Source: Rhipidocladum racemiflorum (Eukaryota; Streptophyta; Magnoliopsida; Poales; Poaceae). Taken from it: 64,000 bases of DNA. This document shows positions 25,593 through 37,540 of the stretch, piece by piece. Location: assembly GCA_036346355.1 (NCBI GenBank), contig CM070570.1, positions 3,666,649 to 3,730,648 on the forward strand, given 5' to 3'. Position 1 is the stretch's first letter; the number at the start of each line of letters is the position of its first letter. Below the pieces are notes generated by a model. That model had not been told where the DNA came from, made no database searches, and saw only the letters and a list, made by a program, of their open reading frames with translations. The translations under genes and the position numbers were made by a program.

Positions 25593-26605
25593 TGTCGTAC
25601 TAAGATTAGCCAATGTGCACCTAGAGGCAGGTGCTTATGAGGTTCGCACGGAGGCTTCCGGCTGGCAATCGCTGGAAGGGAAGACGATGACGATCCGGGC
25701 ACCTGGAGGCTCAGAACTAAGCGGGGGACGCAAAGAGTTTTTACCTGTGTTCGAGACTCCTCCAAGAGTAATAGCCCTAGTCCTGCCTTTCTTGGTATTG
25801 CTTGTGTTCTGCCGAGAGGATGAAAACCTACTCACAATGAGTCAGACCCAACCCCTTCTCCCATGCACCCGGCTCCCTTTTTATACTCGGACCGAGGGGG
25901 GCGCATGGGAGGCTTACATCGCAAGCCATCATCATTACAATCGGCATGGGCTCATTTAATGCGCCACGCCGCTTCTACATCCATTAATGTCTGCACGATC
26001 TATCATAATCCTGCCTTGGGCCCCATGTCCTGCTTGCCGCATTAGTCACGGCGAGGTGTAGTTGTGGACGCCTCCCAAAGCCATGATGCGCTGGGGAAGG
26101 CGCGCCACGCTGCGGCTCCCATGCTTCCACATTTAATGCGCACGATTCGCATTTAATGTCCCTCGATCTCGACAGACTATCCGGGGATGGTGCGCCAGGC
26201 CGGATCAGACGCCATGCGGTTCATCGGGCGACCAGCGGCTGGCATCCTGCGGCGGGTTCGCTCAGACGTCACGTGTCCATTTGGGTGACCATCATACGGG
26301 CATCTCGCGGCTGGCTTTGTCGCCCACGTGTCCGTGGCGATCACTGGGTCGCGGCTGCTCGCTCGTACCACGTGTCGGCTGGGCGACCATCTTCTTGGTC
26401 GCCGAGCTTCGGGCTCAGACGCATACGTGTCGGGCTGGGCGACCACTGGCTGGTCGCCACGTGGCTCAGACTGCTACGTGTCAACTGGGGCGACCACCGT
26501 ATGGGTTTTTTCTTGCCGTGGCAATGGGCCTGCATGCATACAGCGCCACTTGATTCCTTTTTAGCGCTGGGGAAGCGGGGTACCTTGGTGTAGAATACGC
26601 CGACA
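25593..26605. mobile_element. Solo LTR, 1,013 bp
   Basis: It begins TGTCGTAC and ends GCCGACA (5-bp TGTCG/CGACA inverted ends). CATTA is duplicated on both sides (25588-25592 and 26606-26610). Repeated words of the type GGGCGACCA...GGCTGG...CACGTGTC occur at 26,225-26,500. There is no adjoining coding region, so this is most likely the product of recombination between the two LTRs of a gypsy-like element. Confidence 0.8.
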
Positions 26606-26798
26606 CATTAGATCCAAAAATTATAGACGCTAGTTTAACACCACATGCTGGTCAATGGGCAATAATATATGTCCTTAAAAATATTATAGATCGAGCCGCC
26701 AAAAGAAATTTTAGATGCCGAGTTTAACATCCTATGCGCTTATTTTCCCGTGAAAAATGAGTGAAAGCGGGTAAAAACGAGAAACGACTTTGACTAGC

Positions 26799-27225
26799 AA
26801 TTCCCATTTTTTGGGAAATAATCTAAAACATTTTTCCCAGTACTCGGGAGAGGAAATGGATCACGAAAATATTTTTTTCGTGCAAAGCGGAGAAAGGAAA
26901 CGGGCCTCCCATTTTTTGGGAGGAAATAGCCACGAAAACATTTTCCCTATGCTCCGAGGGAAAACGTCACTTAAAAATATTTTTTCCGGCAAACGGAGAA
27001 AGGAAAGCGGTTTTCTATTTTTTTGGATAAGCAGTCAACGAAAACATTTTTCCCATGCTCCGGAGGAAAAACGGATCACGAAAACATTTTTTCGGGTAAA
27101 ACGGAGAAAGGAAATGGTCACTCATTTTTTTGGGGGGCGAAATAGCCACCGAAAACATTATTCCCATGCTCGTGGAAAAGCGGATCATGAAAACAATTTT
27201 TTGGGTAAAAGCGGACCCAAAATAT
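26799..27225. repeat. Degenerate tandem repeat, about 109-bp unit, four copies
   Basis: The phrase GAAAACATTTTTCCCATGCTC, or variants of it, recurs at spacings of 109, 107 and 111 bp (CCCA/CCCT at 26836, 26945, 27052, 27163). Each is followed by GGATCACGAAAACATTTTT and CGGAGAAAGGAAA. No coding content is recognised. The region to 27,560 continues with related low-complexity sequence. Confidence 0.7.
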
Positions 27226-27963
27226 TTTAAACAAAAGGAGAAAGGACCTGAACGTAAAGCGCGAGGACCTATTTGTTATAATTTTGGACCTGTTCGCTAT
27301 TTTGAAATATTAGGAAAGGGCTCGCTCGCGATTCGCACTTAACGGGAGGGCCTCCATGCAAAACGAAAAACCAGGGACCTAAACGCGAACCGGGAAAAAC
27401 ATTCTCCTCTCACATAAAATCGCGCAGGACCTGAACGTAATTTCGGGAAAACCGGAAGAGCTTTTCGCAAAAAAAACCTTGCCACGTGGGGGGCATGGTT
27501 GGGCTCCAATCCTTCCCCACATAATAGGAGTGATATTGGTTCACGGACATCGCTCATCTCATCAAATTCTACTTACTGAGCCCGGCATACAGAAGATAGT
27601 GCAGTCTGCCACACGTACACCTGGGAATCAACACGCATAAAAAAGTAGCAGCTCCACTGCTCGCTACACATCACTCAACCTTCCTGACATTTCATACAAA
27701 TCGAGTTCGTCAAAGTGATAGTACAGCCAAAACATTGGAAATGAACAACACGTACACCATGCTCAATTAATCCAAAACCCAATCAACCGAATGAATTACA
27801 ACACAACAAAATTTCCTTCAAAAAAACAATGAACTGGAGGAATAAAATTGCAGAGTGGCATGCAGCAGCTTCAAGGCCCTCGGTCCATTCAAGCATATGG
27901 AAACGCCTAAATCCCCACACGAGCAAACTATAAAGAAGTAAAAACAGAAGACTTTTTATCATT

Positions 27964-28073
27964 TTTTTGAAGGTACTAAAATTTGTATTGAGAAAGTTAC
28001 AAGGGGTACAAAAAATTGTTTTTGAAGGTACTAAAATTTGTATTGATATAGTTACAAGAGGTACAAAAAATTG
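27964..28073. repeat. 55-bp direct tandem duplication
   Basis: GAAGGTACTAAAATTTGTAT...GTTACAAGRGGTACAAAAAATTG occurs at 27969 and 28024, exactly 55 bp apart, with few differences. It lies downstream of the NLR gene. Confidence 0.8.
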
Positions 28074-28199
28074 ATACCCCACCCTTTATATATTTTTGTA
28101 TCTCTTAGTACTACCTCAATGTAAACTTTGGTGTCTCCTAAGGATAGGGAAAAGTCTAAAAAAACAGAGAGAAATCAACATTTATAAGATGAACGCCAT

Positions 28200-28910
28200 C
28201 ATTCAACAACAAAAACCTCCCGTTGTCCGATCAAATAGCTTCATTACACTTCAAGCTACGATGAAGGCTTCCGATGAATTCCCTGAGCAGTTGGTCATGC
28301 AAAGACTCTGATCAATCTAATCTCTGTGTATTCCTTAAAAAAAATCTATCTTCGAGTTTTATCAACTTGATAAAGGTTACTTAAAAACAACAACAACAAC
28401 AATCAAGTGGCTGCGCAATGGCCAAACATTTGCCAAACCAACAAATCGCAGTAGAAATATAATCTTTTCAAGCTATTTTGGTCACCTGTCTTAAGTATAG
28501 AGAGATTCATCTGGAAAGATATTCCGGCCATCTGCACCAATTGTTGTAACATGGACTAGGGGATAACATGATTTCCCCGAGTAGTTAGACCTGCAAGTGC
28601 CGTGATCAATCTAGTCTTTGTATTCCATAAGAAATCTAATCTTTGAGTGTTATCAATGTATCATCATCTCTTTAATGAGCTCCGTTCTTGTCCTGTAACA
28701 GTAAGAAGAGTAACAGGTTGAAGGTTACTCTTGTTGACACTAATGAAAAAAATTCAAACAGTTGCAAAACCAAATATTAAGAATAACACATCGCAGTAGA
28801 AATAGAGTAACTTTTTCTAAGCTATTTTTCCCACCTGTCTAATTATATAGAGATTCATCTGGGAAGATATTCCTGCCATCTGCACCAATTGTTGCAACAT
28901 GGACTAGGAG
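28200..28910 (-). repeat. Duplicated 3' end of the NLR gene
   Basis: The end of the LRR reading frame and its 3' flank (about 28,775-28,910) recur, diverged, at about 28,445-28,565. Shared words are ATCGCAGTAGAAATA, AGAGATTCATCTGG, the pair CATCTGCACCAATTGTTG and AACATGGACTAGG. A second pair, TGATCAATCTARTCTYTGT...AATCTTTGAGTGTTATCAA, links about 28,310-28,365 with 28,600-28,650. The copies share the order of the words, as expected for partial tandem duplication. Confidence 0.65.
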
Positions 28911-29520
28911 GTCTTGTTCTTGCTCTTCTTCTTGCAGGAGACACCTCCTGAACCGTAGCGCGTTCGGGCAGTCAACCATGTACAAGCGTTTCAGCGAGCT
29001 TAGGTTCTCTGCCTGATCCAGTGCTGGGCAGTCCTGTGCAAACAAGTCCTGCAGCTTACAAAGATTGGAGATCCTCCTCAGACATGTGTTATTCTTGACC
29101 TTGAGCCACACAACTGCAGGAAGGTCGACAACTTCCTGCAGCTTGTGAGCACCTTCAATGTGGATTCTCTTTAAGTTAACAATCCTATGCATGTCTTCAG
29201 GCAGAGCTCTTAGTTTTGGGCAATCAAGAAGCAACAGACGCTTAAGGCGAGGCATCAGAGAGAGCTGTTGAGAGTTGCCCTCCATGTTTTTGAGGGACCA
29301 GCTCTCCAAATTGCACATGTCAAGGATGTGAAGCAGCTCGAGCTTTGGGAAAAAGGCTGCCGCACTTGCGACGCCTTTCCCCAGGAGTTCTGCACCGATA
29401 TTCACCACTGCAAATGCACCTCTAATCTCAAGAACTAACAGTTCTGGCATCTGACCCGCTGGTGGAAGCTCTGAACATGCTATGCATTCATTCAGGTGCA
29501 TATGGCCCAGATTTCGCATT

Positions 29521-29663
29521 GAGAGGTGCTTCTATGCTCTTCCTTCTAGTACAAGTTGCACAAATCTTGAAGCAAGCGAAGGGGTAAGTAATCACCATCT
29601 ACCGTTCATTCATGCTTTAATAGTTGTGCAACTTTTAAAAGGAAGAGCATAGAAGCACCTCTC
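29521..29663. mobile_element. Mutator-type MITE (foldback) inside the LRR region
   Basis: The 143-bp insert has inverted arms of about 40 bp (GAGAGGTGCTTCTATGCTCT... at both ends). It is flanked by a 9-bp duplication with one mismatch (TTTCGCATT at 29512-29520, TTTGGCATT at 29664-29672). A 9-bp target-site duplication is characteristic of Mutator elements. It puts a premature stop into the NLR frame. Confidence 0.8.
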
Positions 29664-30853
29664 TTTGGCATTTTATGCTCAGGTTCTGAACATAGCCATT
29701 CTGGGAACCTTTCACCAGGGAACCCCCCAAAAAATATGTACAGTAGGCTTGGAGGTGGAATAAGCATATCGCAGACTTGCTGGATTCTCTCGATCTCATT
29801 GGCCTGGTAACAAGTTCTATCATGAGTATTCATGTCCACTGTGCAGTGGAGCCCCAGTTCTCTAAGATTACGATTGTTCTTGAGTACAAGTGTACCCCCC
29901 GGTGTCGCTTTCTCTAGCTTTTCAACCCAGAGACGTTGGATATTGGGGAGACATTGCAATTCATCCAATCTGAACCCATTCTCACTCTCGAAAACTCCTT
30001 TAAGGTTGTAGAGCTTCTGAAACTTTGCAATTCCTTTTGGAACATGATCAATTGCAGTCTGTTCAAGTCGAAGAAAACTTATGTTGGACAGTCTCATCAG
30101 ACTAGCTGGCAGGCTATCTAACTGCCGGCAACCAAGCAATGAGAGGTATTCCAGGCTGATAAGACATCCTGTGGACTCTGGAAGTTTGTTAATTCCCGTG
30201 TAGCTTAGATCTAGCAACTTTAATAGCACCAGGTTCCCAACTGACTCTGGTATGCTTTGGATGCTTGTTCCACTGAGAACTAAGACACGAATATGCTCAA
30301 GCTTAATGAAAATGTCCTTGTTAACTGACTTGAAATTCTTGTTGTTAAAAATTAGGAGGCTCCTCAAGCACTTCTGCTCTTCTATAGCCGGTATTTCTTC
30401 CACAGCATTGCTGATCACTAAGCGGCGTAAATTCGGTAGGGTTTCGATATTTTCATCATTCATGAATAAGGAGTGATCCCTGGTCAAATATTGTCCAAGT
30501 GACCTCAATAGATCATGCATTGTTGACTCCGCTTTTTCTACAAAAAACGGTATTGGTTGCAGGAGATTCCTCCTGATTAGCTCATGGTAGTACTCTTCAG
30601 CAATCTCATGTATCGAGTACTCATGTTCTTTCCTCACGAAACCTTCGGCAACCCACAAGTAAGCAACAGCATCACACCGAATTGCAAAATTTGAAGGCAA
30701 CAAAGCACACGAAAGAAAGCACTGCTTAAGTTGAGGGGGTAAATCTCTATAACTTAAATACAAGGACCCCCCTAGTTCTTTGGGAAGTCCATGAATAGAC
30801 CATTTGCCATCTCGGGTGCTCTCCCATTCTGCCCTTGTTCTTTTAGTGGATAG

Positions 30854-30941
30854 TGTTAAGGCCCATATAGGCCCATGTAGTGTAGGCTATATATACAGGT
30901 CTAGATCTGTTGTATTGATCATCAACTCAACATTTGTAACA
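30854..30941 (+). repeat. 5' LTR of the copia element in the NLR gene
   Basis: 88 bp, TG...CA ends, with a TATATATACAGG promoter-like core. This is very short for a copia LTR carrying a full pol; such lengths are usual for TRIM elements. Confidence 0.93.
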
Positions 30942-31620
30942 TGGTATCAGAGCATGGTTTAGGGTTAGGTTTAGGGTTAGTGCCCTAACCTCTCCACGAT
31001 CCAAATCATTCCATTGCAAGCAAACTCTTCGCGCTTGCCCATTCTTCGTCGGCGCCGTCGCTGGTCGCGTCGCGCTCACCTCCGCCGGCCGTGCGTCTTC
31101 GGCGGGGATCCCGCCGCCAGTGCTTGGCCGTCAAGCCATCTTCGTTACCTGGCCGGCCCGGATCCGCCCTTTCGAGCCGAGCCGGCTATTCGCCCCGGCC
31201 GCCGACGCCTGGGCCGCGTCTGGCCGGGATCTGCGGCCCGCTTTGCTCGATTTTTTTGGCTCACTGCGGGTCGCCGCTCACGCAGCGAGGTCGCCCGGCT
31301 TGCTCGTCGCCTTCGCTGGACTCTTGCGACCGGCTTTCTTGCGCTTTTGTCGGTCGATTCGCTCGACGAGGATTCCGCGAAGTAATGGTGGTCGCGGGCG
31401 TTTGACGCCCGCAGCTTCGTGGTGGCGCTGTTTCCGCTTCGCCGTAGCTATCTTCATCGCGACGCCGCCCTCGCTTCCGCCGGAGCCATCCGTCCCTCAC
31501 GTGTGATCGGCGTCGGGCGACGACGAGTCTGTTTTGGGCTTGTTGAAGTTCGCTCGAGACTAATTTTTCAAGCCCTGCACTGCTCGTATTTTTCGGTTGC
31601 TAGCTACTTCTATCATGTCG
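30942..31620 (+). other. GC-rich leader of the copia element
   Basis: It starts with the primer-binding site TGGTATCAGAGC. The rest, about 680 bp, is GC-rich (31,020-31,520), lies ahead of gag and has no recognised protein. A long untranslated leader is the simplest reading. Confidence 0.5.
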
Positions 31621-34600
31621 CAGATTAATACTATTGTCATCAACATTATTCTTGACGTCCAAAACTATCGAATGGGCGTTCTCGTCGACTGCATTGAGGG
31701 CCTATGGCATTGCTTTTCATTTGATCGATGATCCACCAACCTCATGATTGATAATAGTAATGTCTGATGTCAAAAGATGGGATATTGACGATGGAAAGGT
31801 GATGGTCGCTATTGTTAACATGATGTCAAACAATCCATGATTATGAGCCTTTCTCCTTTTAAGAGAGCCAAGGCTATGTGGTCTTATTTGAAGCGGCGCT
31901 TTATGTTCAAGGCAGTGGTGCTCTTCTTCACACTCTTATGCAAAAGCTCCATTCAATTGAGCGTAATGATATGTCCATTGATGAATATAATTACGCGCTT
32001 TGAGAGTCTAATGGGACCGTTGATTTCATGGTACCTCGATTGCACAAACAGATGGGTGTCTAGCACATAACTTCATTAAGAAGTTACTTACATACCGCTT
32101 TGTTATGGGAGTCAGGATAGATTATGAGTCGATTCGCACTAGGTTACTTCACAGTTCTACTGATTTGACTATGTCTCGTGCTCTCTCAGATTTGATTGCT
32201 GAAGAAACTCGACTCAAGTCTATGTTCACGGCCTGACACCTATTCACAGTTGTTCGCAAATTCTCGACCTCCAAACCTTGCGATCATTGTGGCAAGTCAA
32301 ATCATCGCACTGAACATTGCTTTGCTCGATATCCAGAGAAATTGGCTGAATATCGCGGCTCGCCGTGCCTCTCGTGGGCGATTCAGGCACAACCCCTGCT
32401 CCTACAGGATCTCGTGGTCTGCGCTGCCTCACCCCTATCGCTGCTCCTCGTCCTCTTGGGTGCTTGATTCGTGGGCCTCTTTCCATGTTACTGATAAGTC
32501 ACATTTGGTTACTTCCAAACCGGGTCCTCAAGGTGCTTCATTAGAGACGGTGATGGTACATCATGTTACATAACTCATCACTACCTCCTTTAAACACTCA
32601 TTTCTCTATACCTGATGTTTCACTTGTACCTCAATTGTCCATGAACCTATTATCAGTAGGCCAAATTACTGATCAAAACTGTTTTGTTGGTTTTGATGAC
32701 TCATCTTGCTTTATTCAGGATCGTCGAAACGGATCGTGATTGGATCCGCCATCGGCAAGAACACTTCTAGCCTCTACATCTTGGACACTTTGCGCCTTCC
32801 TTCTTTCACTACCTCCGCTGCCACCTCCACTGCGCATGTGTCATCTGCTTCATCGTCATCCACTACATCATTCGCCAAGTGGCATCATCGTCTTGGTCAT
32901 CTATGTGGCACTCGGTTATCCACATTAATAAATAAAGGTTCCTTAGGTCATACACCAATAAAGTCTAGTTTCAGTTGCAAGGGCTGTAAACTTGGAAAAC
33001 AAATACAACTTCCTTACTTTTCCAGTAGCTCTCATTCATCTAGACCTTTTAATCTTGTTCATTCAGATGTATAGTCTGCACCTTTGCTACAAAAGGTGGT
33101 CATAAATACTATGTTATTTTTATAGATGATCATTCACATACACTTGGATTTATTTCATGAAACATCGCTCCCAATTGTGTTCTATTTACCAAAATTTTAC
33201 ACGCATGATTCACACTCGGCTTTACTCCTATTAAAGTTTTTCGCTCTGATTCTAAGTGGTGAGTATTTATCTCGAGAAATTTCGCCGATTTTACTTGTTG
33301 AAGGCACTCTTGCCCAGCTTTCTCGGCCCTGGTGCCCATGCTCGTAATGGTGTTCGCGTAATCATAAACATCGCCATATTATTGAGACTCTCGCACTCCT
33401 TTTGATCGCTCTTTTGTCCCCTCTCACTTTTGGGGCGCAGGTGTTTCCCTTCTTGTTTATCTTATTAATCGGCAGCCTTCATCCAAATTAACTGACAAGT
33501 CTCCTGGTGAAGTTCTTTTTGGCACATCACCAAAATATGAACATCTTCGGGTTTTTGGATGCAAATGCTATGTTCTTCTTGCACCTCGTGAGCGGACTAA
33601 ATTGACTACTCAGTCTGTTGAGTGTGTTTTCTTGGGGTATAGTCCTGAACATAAGGGCTATCGCTGTTACGATCCTTCCGCTCGTCGCATTCGTATCTCT
33701 CGCGATGTAAACTTTGATGAAGATTGCCCTTTCTTTTTCAACTCCACTCATTCTTCACCCACCACCACAGAGTCCACCAGTTTCTTGTTTCTACCTCCTA
33801 TTCTTTCTAATGATGATGTCCCTACACCACACATTCCTCATATACCCCCAACCCATCCTCCTATACAGTCCAAACCACCCATCAAACATGTTTATTCTCG
33901 CCGACCTCCTCCAGTAATCATCTTCACTGCTTCCTACTTCTTCTGGCCACAATCCTAATGAACCCCTTATTGATGATTCTAATATTTCAGATGAGTTACC
34001 AGTAGTTAATGATGTCCCACCGGTTGGTTCACGGTATTCTTTGCGGGATCGTACTACAATTCAGCCTCCTGCTAGATTGGCCTATTCAAGTGATGGTGCT
34101 ATCGCGGCTGAACCCTCCACTTATCAGGAAGCCTCCCATATTCGAATGGCAATCGACTATGTCTCACAGAACTTGTCTGCTTTGGAACAGGACAGGAACT
34201 TGGGAATTTGTTTTATTACCGCCTCAGCGGTACCTATCACATGCAAGTGGGTATTCAAGATTAAGACCAACTCAAACGGGACTATTGAGAGGTATAAAGC
34301 TCGCTAGTTGCTAGAGGTTTCCAAAGAAACCAAAGGTCAAGACTATGAAGAGACCTTTGCGCCTGTTGCTCATATGACTACTGTCCGAACACTTATCTCA
34401 GTGGCTGCTATTCGTTCTTGGACTATCTCTCAAATGGATGTCAAGAATGCCTTTCTCCATGGTGATTTGCACGAGGAGTTTATATGCAGCCGCCACCAGG
34501 TGTTGAAGCCCCATTGGGACATGTTTGTCGCCTCGTCGTGCTTTATATGGTCTTAAACAAGCTCCCGTGCTTGGTTTCAAAGGCTGTTTTGATCCATACG

Positions 34601-35631
34601 CAATGAGTTGGTTTTTCACCAAGTGACCATGATCCCGCCTTATTTATTCATATCTCTTCACGTGGTCGTACTTTGCTTCTTCTGTATGTTGATGATATGT
34701 TAATTACGGGGGATGATGTAGACCATATTTCTGATGTGAAAAAGCAACTTAGTGAGCAATTTCAAATGTCTGATTTGGGACCCCTACGGCTATTTCCCTG
34801 AGCATTGAGTTCAACATTCTTCAAAAGGCTATTATATTTCTCTCGATACACACAAGATCTTATTGCTTCTTCTGGCATTACGGATAATCGAACAATTGCA
34901 ACTCCTATGGATCTTCATGTCCAGCTTCGTCCTACCGATGGTACCCCTCTTTCGGATCCCACTCGATATCGCCACATTGTGGGTCGTCTAGTCTATCTCA
35001 TTGTTACATTAGACCTCGATATTGCCCATGCGCTTCATATACTCGAGTCGGTTGTGAGCGCTCCTACCTCGGTTCATTATGGACATTTGATTTGAGTGCT
35101 GCGATACTTAAGAGGCACTTCATCCCAATGTCTGTTCTATGCTCGTGATAGTCCACTACATCTTCATGCTTACTCGGACTCTACTTGGGCAAGTGATCCA
35201 ACTGATCGACGCTCTGTTACTGGTTATTGTATCCTTCTTGGCTCTTCCCCACTTGCATGGAAGTCCAAGAAACAGACCGCCGTCTCTCGGTCTAGTACAG
35301 AAGCAGAACTTCGAGCACTTGCCACTACAACTTCAGAGATTATATGGCTTCGCTATCGCTAGCAGATTTTGGAGTTTCCTGTGATGCTCCCACACCTCTT
35401 TTTTGTGACAATACTGGTGCCATACAGATTGCAAATGATTCTGTTAAACATGAACTTACAAAACATATTGGTGTTGATGCCTCTTTTACTCGATCTCATT
35501 GCAATCAGAAGACAATTGCTCTCCAGTATGTGCCATCTGAATTGCAAGTTGCAGATTTCTTCACCAAAGCACAGACTCGAGAGCAACATCGGCTTCATTT
35601 GCTCAAACTCAATGCTTTGAAGCCCCCTTGA
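31621..35631 (+). pseudogene. Copia gag-pol polyprotein, full domain order but many stops and frameshifts
   Basis: Domains appear in the Ty1-copia order. Gag is fragmentary from about 31,620. A zinc knuckle (CDHCGKSNHRTEHC) lies near 32,280. The protease region near 32,455 reads LDSWASFHVT, where the usual catalytic DSG is altered. The GAG-pre-integrase block (KWHHRLGHL, CKGCKLGK) is at about 32,875-33,005, and the integrase C-terminus (VECVFLGYS) at about 33,620. Reverse transcriptase runs from about 34,235 (CKWVFKIK), through [13 protein letters not shown] at about 34,430, to LYVDDMLITGDD near 34,685. RNase H runs to 35,631 (YSDSTWASDP, STEAELRAL, LTKHIGVD). In-frame stops (for example near 34,305 and 35,093) and frame changes mean it cannot make an intact polyprotein. 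Confidence 0.85.
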
Positions 35632-35644
35632 GTTTGCGGGGGGG

Positions 35645-35732
35645 TGTTAAGGCCCATATAGGCCCATGTAGTGTAGGCTATATATACAGGTCTAGATCTG
35701 TTGTATTGATCATCAACTCAACATTTGTAACA
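35645..35732 (+). repeat. 3' LTR of the copia element in the NLR gene
   Basis: Identical over 88 bp to 30854-30941 by eye, and followed at once by the GATAG target-site duplication. Confidence 0.93.
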
Positions 35733-36847
35733 GATAGGACACCTGCAACGACCTTGATGGCAAGAGGAAGACCATCACATTTTTTGACTATCTGATACCC
35801 AACATCACTGAATTCACTTCTTTGCTCATACGGTCGAAAGGTCGTCTTCATAAGCAATTCTAGTCCATCATCATCATTCATCTTGTTTACTTGGTGAGTA
35901 TATGGTGCATGCATTTGCGCCAGAACACCCAGGTCCCTTGTGGTGACAAGGACATGGACATTCAAGCCTCTCTCGAAAGGCGATCGAAAGAGATCGATCC
36001 AGACATCAGGTTTCCACACATCGTCCAACACAATAAAAGCTCTCTTTCCTCTGATAGTGTCCATTAGAAGTGGTAGAAGCTCAGCCTTGGTCTCTAGTTG
36101 ATCACACTTTCCTCCGGCCATTCGTATTGCCTGCTTTAGCAACCCGATCTCTGTGTAGCTCTGAGTAATGCACAACCATATATGGACTTGGAATTTCTCC
36201 CTTATCCTCTGCTCATTATATATCTTCTGAGCTAATGTCGTCTTACCGATGCCTCCCATCCCTTGAATCCCAAAAACAGCTAACCTGTTCTCATCGCAGT
36301 TACGGACAATCATTTTGACCATGTCGTCAACAGCCTGTTTGGTATCTCTTCCAACCACCTCTAGTTCATCTATAGGAGATGTCTGACTTCTATCCACAAT
36401 TGTCACTCGGAATTGTTGGCGAATATTGGTTCTCTCCAAGCTGAACATCTCTCTGTTCGTTTTAATCTCATCAAGCTTCTGGTTTATGTCCTTAATTTTT
36501 TTAGCAACCCTGTGATCAAATGAAAGCTTTGCAAAACAAGAGAAGATGGACTGGCAACATACCGATCTAGGTGGCAGCAAAAGCTGCTGTGAATGAACCG
36601 TAAAAAGATCTATGATGTCATCAACATCGAACATAGCGTCGCTCATGTTCTTCCACCATGACTCTGTCGCTCTATCTTCCATGGCCAGAGCTTCGGCATC
36701 CTCGCGAACAGCGCTGAAGTGTTCCAGATTTTTCTTGAGCATCTTGACGCCATTTTCCACACTTAATGTCATCACAACCTCATCCTCGATAATCTCACCC
36801 AGCTTTGTCAATAGTTTCGAAGTGAGAGCATCCAAAATTGTGCCCAT

Positions 36848-37540
36848 ACTCCATAGTGCCCAAACCTATGGATTCTCACTGGATCTATACTGTGGAAGCA
36901 GGAGTTTGAAACTGCTATCGGAGGAAATTTCTCATAGAGCTGCAGATCGCTCGAGTATGGGGGAGTGTGGCGGATGTGAAACAGTGGACATAGTTTAATG
37001 AAATCGAAGAGGTCAACGCGGGAGCCCTGTCTCGAGTCATGGCCACCTCACGTATTTTTTTAAAAGGATTTGATAAATATCATCCGGATATTTTTATTGC
37101 TGAAATCACTAAAATCTAGGACCATCGTATCATTGTTGAGATTTGAAAGTATCAATTACATCCGATCCTATGATTTGATCTAACAGCCTGGTGATATCCG
37201 AGTGAGGTATCTAACGGTCTAAAATTTGGATTTTTTAAAAGTTATATACATATTAAAACATGAATGAAAAAAAATAGTGATTACTTACCTCTTTACTTGT
37301 TTTAGGATTTATGTAATGAGGAGAAATGAATAGAAGCACATCTTGCCAAATATGACACCTAAATTCTTGGAATATTTTCACTAATCTGCTTTCCATCTTT
37401 TTCAACGTCAATTCATCCACTTGCCTATTATTCTACTTATCCACATGCCAATGTATACCTTATATTATATGGAATAAGGAATCCCCGGTAGCTCACTCGT
37501 GCCATGTCACCCACTTCGCAAGGAGGCCCTTTGGTTTGGA
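36848..37540. other. 5' flank of the NLR gene and intergenic sequence
   Basis: The stretch just upstream of the NLR start codon at 36847 should hold its leader and promoter. I see no convincing TATA box. The remainder is AT-rich with no recognised coding content. Confidence 0.4.

Larger units (their letters stand above)
30854..35732 (+). mobile_element. Ty1-copia retrotransposon with 88-bp LTRs, inserted in the NLR gene
   Basis: Two 88-bp LTRs (30854-30941 and 35645-35732) appear identical base for base, begin TGTTAAGG and end GTAACA. They are flanked by the duplication GATAG (30849-30853, 35733-35737). The primer-binding site TGGTATCAGAGC directly follows the 5' LTR, matching initiator tRNA-Met. 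A G-rich polypurine tract (GCGGGGGGG-like, about 35,635-35,644) precedes the 3' LTR. The insertion is opposite in orientation to the NLR gene. Confidence 0.93.
28839..36847 (-). pseudogene. CC-NB-ARC-LRR (NLR) resistance-type gene, broken by two insertions
   Basis: NLRs are intracellular immune receptors that detect pathogen effectors and trigger defence through NB-ARC nucleotide exchange. The minus-strand frame starts at 36847. It has an Rx-type coiled-coil N-terminus (FDVDDIIDLF, residues 73-82), P-loop GMGGIGKTT at 196-204, kinase-2 FIVLDDVW at 271-278, RNBS-B VTTRD at 301-305, and GLPLA near 359-363. The frame is then cut by a copia element (30854-35732). It resumes at 30853 with an RNBS-D region (LPPQLKQCFLSCALLP), a VAYLWVAEGFV segment, MHDLLRSL, and leucine-rich repeats. 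A 143-bp MITE cuts it again at 29521-29663, and it ends at 28839. Either side of each insertion the frame is otherwise open, so this was probably a working gene until recently. The type resembles grass RPM1-like NLRs. An insert-free allele may exist elsewhere. Confidence 0.88.
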
